In this document: positions 36,520-48,343 of the stretch, one piece after another
Layout: the number at the start of each line of letters is the position of its first letter
Numbering within the stretch: position 1 is the stretch's first letter
From: Isoperla grammatica
Lineage: Eukaryota; Arthropoda; Insecta; Plecoptera; Perlodidae
Assembly (NCBI GenBank): GCA_945910005.1
Contig: OX246740.1
Span: forward strand, 49,277,353-49,341,352
Reading direction: 5' to 3'
DNA: 64,000 bases
Program-made: the position numbers and the translations under genes
Notes under the pieces: model-generated
Seen by the model: only the letters and a program-made list of their open reading frames with translations
Told to the model about the DNA's origin: nothing
Database searches by the model: none

Positions 36520-37086
36520 ATGGGGGTTAATAACTGCAGAAGAAGTTACTGTCAATGTGAAGAAATTGTATCAGGTTGCCCAATTTTGGCCAAACATGAG
36601 TATATAGAGCGACATAACCGGGTTTGTGCACGTCTGCACTGGGATATATGTCGTTTCTATAATATAGATGTTTGTACTAATTGGTACGAGCATCATCCAA
36701 TAAGTACAATACATCAAGGCTCAATAACATTACTCTGGGATAGTCAAGTCTACACAGATCGATATATTCAGCATAATAAGCCAGACATAATTATTAAAGA
36801 TCATGAGAATAGACAATGTATTATGGTGGATGTAGCGGTGCCCTCTGACAATAACATCACAACTAAGGAGGCGCAAAAGAAAACCAAATACAAAGACTTA
36901 CAAATTGAAACCCAGAGAATGTGGGGGATGCGGACAAAGGTAATCCCGATCATAATTGGAGCGACAGGTGCCATCAGCAAAACATTTCAAAATTATTTAG
37001 AAGATACACCAGGACAACATAACACAAGGGAACTACAGAAGACAGCCATTCTGGGTACTGCTCGCATTTTGAGAAAGGTTCTATAA
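36520..37086 (+). pseudogene. LINE ORF C-terminus, frameshifted remnant
   Basis: Open frame of 188 codons inside the LINE fragment. About 20 N-terminal residues are probably out of the ancestral frame; recognisable protein starts near VSGC. It has a CCHC-like cluster, a PD-X12-D site and the C-terminal ILGTARILRKVL tail common to such LINEs. The reverse transcriptase domain is absent, so it cannot move on its own. Confidence 0.75.
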
Positions 37087-37148
37087 TATTTTGATATCAG
37101 TTTTTATATTGAAGTCTTTATGTTATGTTTATATAATTGTTTTATGTA

Positions 37149-37250
37149 GAATTTATGACATTGCGTGGTCCTGCGATGCGGTGCGGGTGTTTTGGGTTGG
37201 CCCGGGTTCGTACCGCGTCGCACCGCAGGGCCACGCGGTGTCATGAATTC
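37149..37250 (+). other. Long imperfect hairpin in LINE 3' region
   Basis: Arms of roughly 30-38 nt begin at GAATTTATGACATTGCGTGG and end at CACGCGGTGTCATGAATTC, with a GC-rich loop. Over the first 26 outer positions the arms differ at four sites; three are G-T wobbles that still pair in RNA. The block is strikingly GC-rich in AT-rich surroundings. Confidence 0.8.
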
Positions 37251-37449
37251 AACTATATTTGATTTATGTGTAATATAATAATCTTTGTGATATGTAAAAT
37301 CTTTTTAAAATGTAATTATCTTTGTAATGTGTAAAATCTTTGTAATGTCATATTTTGTAATGTGTGGTTGCAGCACCTAAGAGGTGAGGATCACCTTTGG
37401 TGCTGTAGACTAATAATGTACCTGCCATCTGGTGATGTGATAAATAAAG

Positions 37450-37689
<240 letters not shown>

Positions 37690-37950
37690 CGACCTATCTG
37701 GCTTGTACATGGTTATTTGGTGGAGGTGCCGGGTCTTGGCTATTTTTTATTAATTTAATATTTATTACATTATTTATTAATATTGTTTTATGTATTTATT
37801 TATGTATTTAATAGTTATTTATTGGACACATTGTATACAGCCGCAGTGTATAATATTTGACAACACTACTATATTAAAAATCGATTTCAGCGTGTCGTTA
37901 TACTATGAAGCACTTGTCACTATAATGTTGGGTATACAATACACTCTTGT

Positions 37951-37978
<28 letters not shown>
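37951..37978 (+). repeat. (CT)n tract before exon 5 duplicate
   Basis: About 14 CT units directly upstream of the acceptor of the partial exon copy; part of the 197-bp duplicated block. Confidence 0.9.
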
Positions 37979-37981
<3 letters not shown>

Positions 37982-37997
37982 ACACTGTGCTCCACAG

Positions 37998-38083
37998 GAA
38001 CCATCTTTCTGTGGCTGTTCTGGCCCAGCTTCAACGGGTCTCTGGTATCAGGTGACGACCAGCATCGAGCTATCATCATCACT

Positions 38084-38097
<14 letters not shown>
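37998..38097 (+). pseudogene. Rh50: Partial duplicate of exon 5 (possible cassette exon)
   Basis: A copy of the first ~100 nt of exon 5, offset by 197 bp, with its own acceptor (CTCCACAG). It runs straight into (CT)n at the point where exon 5 reads ACCTCTC, so the rest of the exon is missing. A few substitutions separate the copies. One cluster turns TCTGGAGAC into TCAGGTGAC, creating a donor TCAG|GTGACG at 38052. Splicing there gives a 54-nt exon (37998-38051), phase 1 to phase 1, which would insert 18 residues ([18 protein letters not shown]) in frame before exon 5. Whether it is used cannot be told from sequence. Confidence 0.85.
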
Positions 38098-38157
<60 letters not shown>

Positions 38158-38175
38158 TGTCTCTCTCTCTCTCTC
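38088..38175 (+). repeat. (CT)n tract before exon 5
   Basis: Long CT run with one interruption (TTACTGT). It replaces the 3' half of the duplicate exon and serves as the polypyrimidine tract of the true exon 5. Confidence 0.9.
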
Positions 38176-38194
38176 ACAACACTGTGCTCTACAG

Positions 38195-38358
38195 GAACCA
38201 TCTTTCTGTGGCTGTTCTGGCCCAGCTTCAACGGGTCCCTGGTATCTGGAGACGACCAGCATCGAGCTATCATCAACACTTACCTCTCATTGGCTGCATG
38301 TTGCGTCACAGCCTTCGCCGTCTCGGCGCTGTGTAACAAGGAGAACAAGTTCGACATG
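38195..38358 (+). CDS. Rh50: Rh channel exon 5 (TM7-TM8, inner Phe gate)
   Basis: Completes codon 239 (Gly) and encodes residues 240-293. [14 protein letters not shown] holds F250, aligned with the inner gate F235 of RhCG, followed by the Rh motif [17 protein letters not shown] and a helix [10 protein letters not shown] ending KENKFDM. The acceptor is GCTCTACAG after a long (CT)n tract and the donor ATG|GTACGT, phase 0. This copy is complete; the upstream duplicate stops after ~96 nt. Length 164 nt, close to the 167 nt I recall for human RH exon 5. Confidence 0.95.
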
Positions 38359-38436
38359 GTACGTAGTCATCACTCACTCAATTGCTTTTATTTTATCTAT
38401 TAATATTTGTGTTATTGCTGCCCCAATGTAAGTAAG

Positions 38437-38823
38437 TTAAGGCTGGTCCACACAGATTTTTAAGACATACGATTCAAGGTTTAACGCGTAGTCGTAAAGT
38501 TGGATCATAGGAAACACGTACTGGGCCTTGATTCTGTAATGATCCCGCTTTGGATGCGGGCCGATATGGAAACAATTGATAAATAATAACACTAGTATTG
38601 GAAATTATTGAGGCAGTTATATTGTTGTAGAACCGCAATTGTTTAAATATCGCCCGCTTTCGACCCAAAGCGGCCCGCTTCCATAGCGGGATAATTACAG
38701 AATAAGGATCCTGGCGTTCAAACAAAGTTTTAGTTTTAAGACGTTGTTTTCATTGTTGTTTTTAAAACAACGTCTTAAAACCTTATGCATTGTGTCTTCA
38801 AAATCTGTGTGGACCAGCCTTAA
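38437..38823 (+). mobile_element. TTAA-flanked MITE, copy 1 (interrupted)
   Basis: TTAA duplications bracket 38441-38819. Termini GGCTGGTCCACACAGATTTT and AAAATCTGTGTGGACCAGCC are exact reverse complements over 20 bp. Related to 56731-57212. Interrupted by another MITE at 38525. Confidence 0.92.
38525..38710 (+). mobile_element. MITE nested in TTAA MITE
   Basis: Left CCTTGATTCTGTAATGATCC with CGC, right GCGGGATAATTACAGAATAAGG. Flanked by CTGG on both sides; the uninterrupted copy reads ACGTACTGGCGTTC, so CTGG or TGG is the probable target duplication. Confidence 0.88.
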
Positions 38824-40148
38824 GTCTCATTCTTACGAAATATCTGAGTCCAATTGTACCAACTTAATTTTATACTTATCTAGTTTCTATCATCTAATTG
38901 AAATAGGTCATTAGGGATAATTAACTGCCTTCGGTTGGATACCTGGGAGCTTCTAGCACTCTAGTGTTACTATAGGAAGGCTGTGATTTCTACTAAGCCG
39001 AAAACCGCGTCTTTACGAATGTCTGAAAGAACGCAAGGAATGGGTTAACTTTCGGTGAATGCGTCAGCTATTATTGGTGCAATAGTGAGATCAGATACGT
39101 GTTATTACATCTGTTTTAATGAACAAATTGTACCACGAGTTTAAATTTTAAAATCTTTCAATAATATTCTATATTAATAATGTTGTCTATGTTTGGAATA
39201 AAATATTTAAGCAAGGGAGCTTGTAATAACGTCATTTCCGGTATCGCACGGTAGCCATACTGAGGTACTCTGTAAACATTTGTTTACGTTCTTCCGACAC
39301 TGCATTGTTGCAATATTGCAGATGTCCTTTGAATGACACAACTGTTTTCAAACAAAGGTTCCGTATTATGACTGAAAACAAAATAAGAACGCGTAAACTC
39401 TGTTTGAAGACAATCATTTGCATGTGTTATCATTTTCTTGAACTTTTACCTGCACACATCGATCTATACGGCTTGAAACTGTGATATTTCCTGGATAACC
39501 TATGTGTCTTCTATTGACAGAACAAGTGTAAACAAGCAATGTGTACCTCATAATGGCCGCCACGTGACGTCTATTGAAAGCTAAAATAGTCTGATTTATT
39601 ATATTTTGCTCGCTACCTAATATCGGTATGTAGAAAACAATAGCTGGATTAAGTTGCCGCTGAATTCAGAGTAGGCATACAATTTTCATTCTAGATTCAA
39701 TACGTCTGTATATCGACCGACACGAGCAGGCCTCAGAATATCGTGGCTTTGTGTAGTTAGGCCTAAAGGTTTATGTAAATTCCTTCAAACCGGATGAGTG
39801 ATTTTGTAAGAATGTTATATGAATTAAATTACAGAATTTAATCAGTGTTTTGTTACATTTTTTTCTCCAGCAGACGAGAAGTATTTTATGAACTGATTTA
39901 TTTTAGGAATGTGAGGGGAATTTTAATGGTGTTTGGTTAAATAAACGGAAAAACAGTTTCGAGTAACATTGAATGTATTGAAATATTTTATCTCCAGTGG
40001 TCTTGTAAAAAGTTTTATGTGTGGATACTGAATGCTAGATTTTATCAAATAAAATAACTGGAAACAGAATAATCCTTGATAGTTATTCCCGGTCAGTAAT
40101 ACCTTCTATACTTGGAACTATCGAAATGCCGTATTAGATACTGGTATA

Positions 40149-40205
40149 CATCTGAAGAGGGCCACATGAAGTAAAGCTGCTTGTGCACACTTTAGCAAGG
40201 GTTGA
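40149..40205 (+). mobile_element. SINE-1 tail fragment
   Basis: CTGAAGAGGGCCACATGAAG, TAAAGCTGCTTGTGCACAC match the 3' half of the SINE at 32.3 kb. Confidence 0.6.
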
Positions 40206-40579
40206 ACTAGATTACGTTTTGTCAATGCTGAATTGGTTTGTAACAGCTCTTCGCTATTTCCGCTTTTTCTGCTAAGTTAGTCTTTTAAATTCTAAATAAT
40301 ATAGCCAACATTACAACGAATCTCATTAAGTATTCGATTCTAGGTCTGCCTTAACAATTTGATTTCTTCCACTGGTCCTTCAAGTAAATCCCTCAGTTTT
40401 ATTAAACTTTTCCACAACCTTCAAAGTTACACTGTCCTACCTCCGATTCCCTTGTTACGTTTCAACAGAAGTAGACTACGTTCTGTACTAGTTTTCGCCT
40501 CTTCCCTTCTTCATCATCAATAATCAATCATCATACATTAAACTTGTACTAGCGGGACCTCGTTTAAGTTTCAGATAGA

Positions 40580-40580
40580 G

Positions 40581-40616
<36 letters not shown>

Positions 40617-40617
40617 T
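40580..40617 (+). repeat. (CAAT)n microsatellite
   Basis: Eight or so CAAT units, one CAAC variant. Confidence 0.9.
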
Positions 40618-41263
40618 TCATGCTTATCATGCTCCTTCAAGTATTTGTCATCTGAACGGCTTCTAACTAAACGGAGACCTACAATGTTGCCATGTTTAGC
40701 AACCGAAATCACAGCACACGGAATCTAACAGCGACGTTGCAAGATTTCACCTCCGTAGACGGCCACATCGTAAATGTCAATAAAGTAAAATATACGTCTC
40801 TGTCATTGGAACTCAAAGAAGTCAATGAAACAAAATTTACGGTTATCTCTTCATTTCCACTTTTTTTTCCAGCAGCGGTTTGGAGACAACATTCGGTCGC
40901 TACCTACTTCGAAACCTCAAAGTGGAGACTGTTACAATTTTAAAACCAACGAATCCACCAGAGAGAGAGAGAACCAATCAAAAGTTTTAATTGCTCTGAT
41001 TAAATATACCCACCTCACTTTTATGCGAGAAACCAATTAAGTCCCAAACAACAATTTTCGAATGTTGTGCACTTCCAGTATTCGAGTGATCTCCGCTAAG
41101 CAATAATGATTTAATTGACAAAGGTGCACCCCGTCGACTTGCTAGGGTTTCAAGAGGGGCGCGGGAGGGGGGGGGGGGGGGGGGGAGGGGGAACGTCTAT
41201 TGCGAGGAGTTTTTTTTTTATCGAAATGTGCCGACGTGCAGAAAAATCCACAAGAGAGGTTTT

Positions 41264-41989
41264 TTAACCCATCCGCACCAACACGCTCAATCCGTCGCGC
41301 TACCCCCGGGAACCGCGGACTTTTCAGGCGCGCTACACGTCATTACAGCGTTCCACTAAAAGCGTCATAACTTCTTAAATTCTGCTTCAAACTTGTTCCA
41401 GTTAAAGGATGAAATTCTGGATCTTCAAGTTCCCGTTTCCAATTCCATTCCAAACGATCGCCACCACCCAAAACATCCCTAGCCCTAGGCCTAACCTTAC
41501 GCACATACACAACAGGCGGGTCTTTAACATCATTGTCAATGTTTACATACACCTCATCACTATCACTGTCACTTACAGCCCTTACAGCCTTATGTTGAAG
41601 CACGCACGAATTGTAGTCCACACTTTCACTGTCACTGTCACTAAAATCCGAGCCTAAAACATCCAAAATATGTTCAATATCGCTTTGTTATTGCCGCAAA
41701 CCTAACCCGCGTGTGCCAAAAGACGCCATATTTGACAGACAGAAAACGCTCAATAATAAAATCGATGTTATTGTCGATAAAAAGTAGTTAAAAGTTCAAG
41801 AAAACATGCTAGGTGTCGCCACATGCTGTACAGTCGAGATAAAGAAGCTTGTTTGACCTTGCGGCCAATAGAATGCAGCACATACCAATTTGAATTGAAG
41901 CGCGCGCACTGGCGTACCAGTACGTCAATGGTTATAGTGTTAGGTAAAACCTACGCGTACCAGTACGTCAACGGGTGCGGATGGGTTAA
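41264..41989 (-). mobile_element. piggyBac-type element, internally deleted
   Basis: TTAA at 41264 and 41986 bracket a 718-bp element with exact termini CCCATCCGCACC and GGTGCGGATGGG. TTAA duplication plus CCC-starting ends is diagnostic of the piggyBac superfamily. Only an N-terminal transposase fragment is left. The transposase-5' side (right end) carries two copies of GCGTACCAGTACGTCAA, a palindrome-containing 17-mer that could be a subterminal transposase site. Confidence 0.9.
41343..41666 (-). pseudogene. piggyBac transposase N-terminal remnant
   Basis: Minus-strand frame of 107 codons: acidic start MDVLGSDFSDSDSESVD, further DSDSDEV, a basic KVRPRARD stretch, then LEWNWKRELEDPEFHPLTG and stop. 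The acidic head and the DPEFHPLTG stretch resemble the region ahead of the catalytic core in piggyBac transposases. The DDD core is absent, so it is not active. Assignment rests mainly on the element ends. Confidence 0.6.
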
Positions 41990-43973
41990 CGATGTCAGTG
42001 CAGAAATAAATACGTGGGTGTATACGTATGTACTTTGCTATTGAATTATCTCAGTTACTTATAGAGGACGATTTAATAAGGTTATCTCTTAATGGTTGAT
42101 CACGTATATTCTACGCTACGGTGCCAATTTCTTAAATTATTTTATTTTAATTCGTACAACACCGATTGAGGCGGTTCGGAAGAGATTGGGGAAAGGGACA
42201 AGTAGGAAGGGGAAAGTATATATTTAAGAGGCAATGGGTGAGAAAGGTAAATTTAAGAACAGCATTTCATCGCGTCATTATTGGCAGAGTCTCTCTGGGT
42301 TAAATTCTACCCCGGGTTCTAACAGTGTTTGTTTTATTTATTATAATTGGTATCTAAGTTTTCTATACACAGATAGCTCAAAATGAAAGATGTTAAACCA
42401 ACATTTGAGAATCATGCGGGTCTACAGATAACCTGATTGTTTTGACTGTAAAACACAAGAAATGGTCCCCCTCCTTGCGTTTATAGTTCACCGCATGCAG
42501 CCTCCCACTCAAGCAACGTACCTGCTTTGTCAACGCTTATTATTCACTAAACCTCACCTTAAATCTCGAAAGGAATTTCTCAATTTAACTTTAACTTCAT
42601 CAAAGGGCAGATCACAAAAGAAAATAACACCGTATACACTTTAATTCCAATTTTCAGCGATCTACAAAGTGTCACTTTTTAAATTAATCCATTTACTCAG
42701 ATCGCTTCTTTGATGCAAGAAAGCTCTTTGCTGACAAAGACGTCAACAAAGTGGTATTTTTGTTGACGAAGCAGAATATAATTTGAACTCATTTGCGACT
42801 TTTTTTATGATAATATCGTACAATGGTTTAATCAAGACATCTATTCAAGAAATTTGTATGCGAATACAATTAGTTTAATGCAACTATTAACATTCAACTT
42901 CATTTAATTGAGTTGCTATTTGTTAAGTATTAGTTATAACGTTTGAGACACCATTGTGTCAAAGTTTGAAATAATTAAGAAATGACTGCATGAAATTTAA
43001 CAATCGTGCATTACAATTAATTTAGTTGAAACTGTGAACATACTGTGTTTATTGTATTTTACCCGCCCGAGAGCGGGAACGCCTATGTAGGGCACAAATA
43101 GCCCTCTGTAGCCATGTACAAAAGTGAACTTACAAACTAGACTAAAGACTTGTCTTTTCAACCTAAGTTATACTTTTCAACTATCCACGAAAGTTGTCTT
43201 TAAATACAATCCTATAAGAAGTTGTAAAAAAAGATACAAGTCGGTTAGTAATTGTAGTAAAAGCAAAATTTCTACGTGTGCTTCTAAACTTTTCACACAA
43301 TTGTAAGATTATAGGCGCAAGCATGAGTATACGGAATACCAGAACTGTTGTAAAAAGAATCCACACTCGCTTCGCTCACTCTTATAAAAAATCTTGTCTC
43401 CGACTGTACCAACCACAAGAATCGTCTTCGAATGAATATAACGCAACGTTTTCGTTAGTCAACAATAAATGAAACAGTTCAATGCATTTTTTATCGAATT
43501 GAAAAAGTTTCCACAGCAAATAGGATTAGCATACGTATATACGATAGCAAAGAACAACACATATACGAGAACGCGTTTCTGTTTGATCAAAATATCACGT
43601 CTAGATTGATGCACATGAGGTATTTCGTTGTTCCAACGTGGAATAAATCACTGTCATTGTCCGCGGATGCTGACAGGGACAGTATGACAGTATGCCGACG
43701 ACTGTCAAAGGGTCACATTACACCGCCGTGAGGTACACTCAATGAAGCCGACAGCCGTTTGGCAGGGGATATTAATTTATGTTCATTTTAGCGGTGTTAA
43801 ATGCCGCGTCGTGTTATATGCTTAGACGATGAGTGGATGATTAATGAAGACGATGAAGAAGAAGAGGGGGAGAGGAGGAGGGGGGGGGGGGGAGGGGGGG
43901 TACGAACACGTAGCCCACTCCTGGAGGCTCGCAATATTACAAGTTAACAGTATTTAATTAAAACGGAAAAATA

Positions 43974-44100
43974 GTAGAACAGGTAAAGAACGTTGAAGAG
44001 CTCTGATCAGGGTTCGAAATATTGCGGTTTTATTTGTTTTTATCTTGACAAGGAACAGTGTCCAGTCCAATTATTAGGTCTTATTTAATAAAAGTATTTC
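43974..44100 (+). mobile_element. Half copy of hairpin element M2
   Basis: GTAGAACAGGTAAAGAACG, TTGAAGAGCTCTGATCAGGG, TTCGAAATATTGCG, CTTGACAAGGAACAGTGTCC and TAGGTCTTAT match the right arm of 48380-48652; the left arm is missing. A weaker relative lies near 28360-28425. Confidence 0.8.
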
Positions 44101-44437
44101 ATTGATTTCTGGACAACGGTTCAAGATGTTATTGAAAAAGTAATTCCTTTGCGAAATTTGTTTTTTGACAGCTAAACAGTGAATTCTTCAAACGTACAAT
44201 TATTACAATGGCTACAATTTTTATTTTTGTATTGTTCCAATTAATTATTATAGTACTTAAAATCGTAACGGTTACATTATTTGACAGTTTTTAAAATAAT
44301 TGTTTTGCAATACAAACTCAAATTCAGAATCACATTTCAACATATTGAAGAGCGAGTTAAAGATATCCTAATAACGGCCTTGCGTTGTACGGGTACAACG
44401 GCTAATCTGTTTCATGTACAAAATGTGGACATGTGCA

Positions 44438-44461
44438 ATATATATATATATATATATATAT
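44438..44461 (+). repeat. (TA)n microsatellite
   Basis: About twelve TA units. Confidence 0.9.
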
Positions 44462-47400
44462 CACTAGATAAAATAGTGTAACTGACTAGAAGAACAATAA
44501 AATATACTAATTCATTTTTTTGTTTTGTTCATTTATATTTATCTGTTCTGAAAACACGATAATTTATCATTTATTGTTTCCATTGTTTTCAAGGGAGCTT
44601 TTCCATATTTTATTTGTTCGCATCGAGAGCAAAAACTAAACACTATTCGTGTCAAAACAGTGAGGTATTATTGTTGTGGTTCTGTAGTGAAAAAGAGAGA
44701 TTAGAGACGGAATTGGTTAATGTATTAAGGTTGAGTCTTTTAATTTAATAGTATCGGGTTTAAATCAACCAGTGGAAAATTCACATGATTTTAAAAAACT
44801 CAGTAATTTAAATTGCATGTGAATAATAAGGTTATCACATTTTTCAAGAACATTTCTATATTTTGAATTAAAATAAACACCTGACGTACCCCCCCCCCCC
44901 CCCCCTCCCCCCCACACGTGCTTCATATTTTCCCAAGTGCTCAGAAAAGCATACAGAGTACAAATAGAAACATACATTACCGATTAAAATTCACCGCGTT
45001 TCGGGGATGTGGTTAATAACGGCCCCCTCCTCCCCCCCCTCCCCCCCCCCCCCCCCCCCCCCTTTCCACTCGTCTAACCCAACTCATACCGTGAAAGCAT
45101 TATACAGTTCAAGTGATGTTGCCAGAGAGCAGTGTCAGCTTACAGCCCGCGGTACCATTATGTTACAACGGCTCTTCGCTACATGAACGGTACTAATTTT
45201 ACCCTCAGATACCTTCTAAAGGCTGTGTTTTAGTGATCTATATGGTATCTAATAAGCCCAAAACTATACTATTATTATTTTTTTTTTTTTTTTTGTACGG
45301 TTCACGAACTACTGATTGAAATAGCATAAAAAAACAGCTGATTATAGCTTGATATAAGTGATTTATTTCGATTCTCTGTTGATAAAAACAATCTGTATAT
45401 CGAGATTGCCACGCGAGTTGAGAAAATTACAGTTATTTGTCCCGAAGCTTTGAATATGTGACGAGAGCGTCGATCGAAATGTGATTCTCGTTTCTGTTCC
45501 TGATTGATAACTGTTGTAGAACAAAAGTTTACAAAACTTATAATGAGACAGTAGCTAGAGATTTTAATAATTCATAAAAACGGGTAATTGATTGGATATT
45601 TGAGAATAATTTAATATTTATACGATGATGGCGTTTGGGATTTTCGTATCATATTTTGGCAATTATGCTAATCTAGACGATGTGTGGTGGTTATGATGAT
45701 AACGCTACACATAACATTCATGCCAAAGTCAGGATTCGAGCCTAACGCTGGGAAACAACACCTAATTATTCAAATACAATAGTAAACTTTCATATTATTT
45801 ATTATATTGAATAAAATTAAAAAATGGGCCATTACTACTGGAAAAATCTGCTGTTTTTTTTCAACGTGAAAAAAATAAAATATTCGTTCACAAGATGTAA
45901 AGATGGCTAAATTGCCTACGTGCTTGTCATTATCTTTCTGATGTCTTCCCTTATTTTTCTACCTACGCGATCCCTATCTTTACCTTAATGTTTCAATATC
46001 GCAATCTCATTTTCCTTCTAGTGGCGCCCTCCCCCTCCACCCCCTCTCTCTGAGACACGTGCACACACACGTGCCATGTCCCAGTTCCATCCCATCTTAC
46101 AGTAGATCTCGTCAACATAGTCATTACTTTCAAAAAATTGATTCCCGAAATTGAATTTTTATTGCACATTATTGTGTTTTCGAAACTCTGCTAACGGTCA
46201 AAGTTTCGCGAGCGGTGTATTTTGGATGCCTCCAGATTTCGAGAGTCGATGATCTTTCTAGTCGGGAACTGTTAATAAATAACAGGGGGGATTTGATTTG
46301 TGTTCTCCTTCATTTTTTGTGAATTATGTTGCGACGGTTAACTGTTATGGTGCGGAGGTGTGTATTTCAAAATGATGGATGGCCAACGCCGATCTCTGCT
46401 TTAGGTCGAAGTGTGACTGGTTGTTGCAAACATACACGGATCATAGCACCGTTCACACTCACTGAAAACTATACCATAGTGTTCTGAGCTTGACTACCGC
46501 ATTATGGAGATTTAGAAATCAATTATATATGGTAAATGAAAAACAAAAACGTCAAGCTATACTTTATCACAAGGAGAGGTATCTTTAAGTAGAAGAAATG
46601 TCACGTGACATAAATTATTTATAGATTATAGGTAGGCATAGATGTTCTGTTTATTAATACAAATGATAATTTTCACATTCATTTGTCAAAACAAGACCAA
46701 CGCAATACTAAAAATCATTATCTTGTTGTAAACAAGATAATTTTAAAAGTTTTGGTTGATTCTCACCATGGTAAAACGAATACAATCAAATTAGCCTCAG
46801 CATAGCTTAATATCGTCTATGCTACTATTAAAACCCTAAGTCAGGGCTTGTTTATTAAATCATAAAAAAGTCTTTTCTATTTTTATTTGGAATAATACTG
46901 TTGTATTTCTGTCCTGCAAAATTGATAGCATTTTATCAATACATATTACTAATATTATAATAATGAATTTCGAAATTTTTGTGAAATAGGAATTCAACTA
47001 GGAAATGTACACCATATTGATTCTTGGATTATGACTGAGGTATGTCCAGAAGATATCCCAGCGTCCCTCTCTGAAGATTATGGGGATAAAGGGGGAGGGG
47101 ACGGAGAAACACAAGGAATGAGGGGTAATGGAGTCTATTATATTCAGTTTAAACGTCTCCACACCCCCTTATTTTGCAAACATTCCTAACTCATTCGATC
47201 AATACTGTAAACTAAACCTCTCCTAAACACATACGAGATCGACATTAAATTCATCAAAAGAGTGCGCTGGCACAACAAGAACTTGACTCGATTCGCTAGT
47301 TCCCGTTTCTACTGCATGAGCGCGCATTTCAACTTTTAACCTCGAATTATAATCAATTTTAATAATCCACATCTCGCCTGTTCAATGATATGTAACACCT

Positions 47401-47610
47401 ATAGCTGGCTAGATGCGCAACCTAGCAGCCATCTTGAATTGGGCAACTACTACAGGCGGGAATGGGAGTCTCAAACGTGACTTTCTGCCGCTCGCAGCGC
47501 TAGCAGTACTGAAAGGTCCAGCTTAGCATGTCCCCTGCCCAATTCTACATGGCTTCAATTTGCTACGCTCGCTACTGAGTGGAAGGTTGGGGGACTGGTG
47601 ATTTAGCCTA

Positions 47611-48143
47611 CTATACGGTTGTTTTTGTCGCCATTAAAGTGCTGCTATAAGAGATCAAGAAGACCGTGGTAGGATTTTTCGTGTCATATAGTTGGCCGTG
47701 TTATTTTTACCAACAATATTAAACAAAACTGGTAACAATGGTAGACGCCTTCTATATAGTGTGGAATTAATTTGCAGCAGCACTTTAATGGCGTTAAATT
47801 TCAAGATGTCAGCGCCCATTAAAATCCTCTAAAACAACCGTATAGGGCACTAGCAACACCAAAAGACAACAATGAAACAAATGAATTGAATCGATGGACA
47901 AACAACAAGCTGTCAAAAAATTATTTCTTCTGATTTTGGAAAACAAAACAAAAATCAAACAAAACACATACAAAACTTTCACTTGGTCGCTGTCCATCAT
48001 TTAAAGTTGTAAATGGCGAGCAGTTACTATTGCTACACTTGTTTTTATTTCTATGGTTGTAATTTTATTATTTTGACAGCTTGTTGTTTGTCCATCGGTT
48101 CGATTCATTTGTTTCATTGTTGTCTTTTGGTGTTGCTAGTGCC
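47611..48143 (+). mobile_element. Compound inverted-repeat elements before exon 6
   Basis: Two adjoining hairpins. Outer left pair: CTATACGGTTGTTTT and CGCCATTAAAGTGCTGCT (47611-47646) against AGCAGCACTTTAATGGCG and AAAACAACCGTATAG (47777-47845); the left arm lacks ~32 bp. Second pair: ~83-bp arms 47845-47931 and 48061-48143, with GGGCACTAGCAACACC and GACAACAATGAAACAAATGA matched in reverse on the right. It ends 62 bp before exon 6. Confidence 0.85.
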
Positions 48144-48205
48144 CAATAGGTGTTACATATCATTGCGCCTGTTGAATGCTCACAGCCTTCTCACTCTGTC
48201 CACAG

Positions 48206-48343
48206 GTGCACATTCAGAACGCGACTCTAGCTGGTGGTGTGGCGATAGGAACAGCTGCAGATATGATGATCATGCCATTCGGCGCCCTTATCGTGGGGAT
48301 GTTGGGTGGAACCTTGTCCGTGCTGGGTTACCGATACCTCCAG
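48206..48343 (+). CDS. Rh50: Rh channel exon 6 (TM9 region)
   Basis: Encodes residues 294-339. [20 protein letters not shown] followed by [15 protein letters not shown] and [10 protein letters not shown] is the highly conserved Rh [10 protein letters not shown] block and the next helix. The acceptor is TGTCCACAG and the donor CAG|GTGAGA, phase 0 at both ends. Its 138 nt equals human RH exon 6 as I recall it, supporting ancient intron positions. Long inverted repeats lie 62 bp upstream and about 37-54 bp downstream. Confidence 0.97.

Larger units (their letters stand above)
38359..48205 (+). other. Rh50: Intron 5 (9.8 kb)
   Basis: Bounded by GTACGT and CCACAG. Recognised contents are a TTAA-flanked MITE with a nested MITE (38.44-38.82 kb), a SINE-1 tail (40.15 kb), a piggyBac-type element (41.26-41.99 kb), half of a hairpin element (43.97 kb), poly-C runs at 44.89 and 45.04 kb and a compound inverted repeat (47.61-48.14 kb). 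The stretches 38.9-40.1, 42.0-43.9 and 45.1-47.6 kb are AT-rich with nothing I can name. Confidence 0.9.

Noticed and set aside
37790..38431. 213-residue plus frame with Leu-Ser repeats
   Set aside because: Reads through (CT)n and both exon 5 copies partly out of frame; real coding here is exon 5 only.
44885..45062. Poly-C/poly-G runs (also 29.82, 30.83, 41.17, 43.88, 52.97, 63.29 kb) as designed G-quadruplex sites
   Set aside because: They could form quadruplexes, but homopolymer runs of this sort are common and error-prone in assemblies; no specific role visible.
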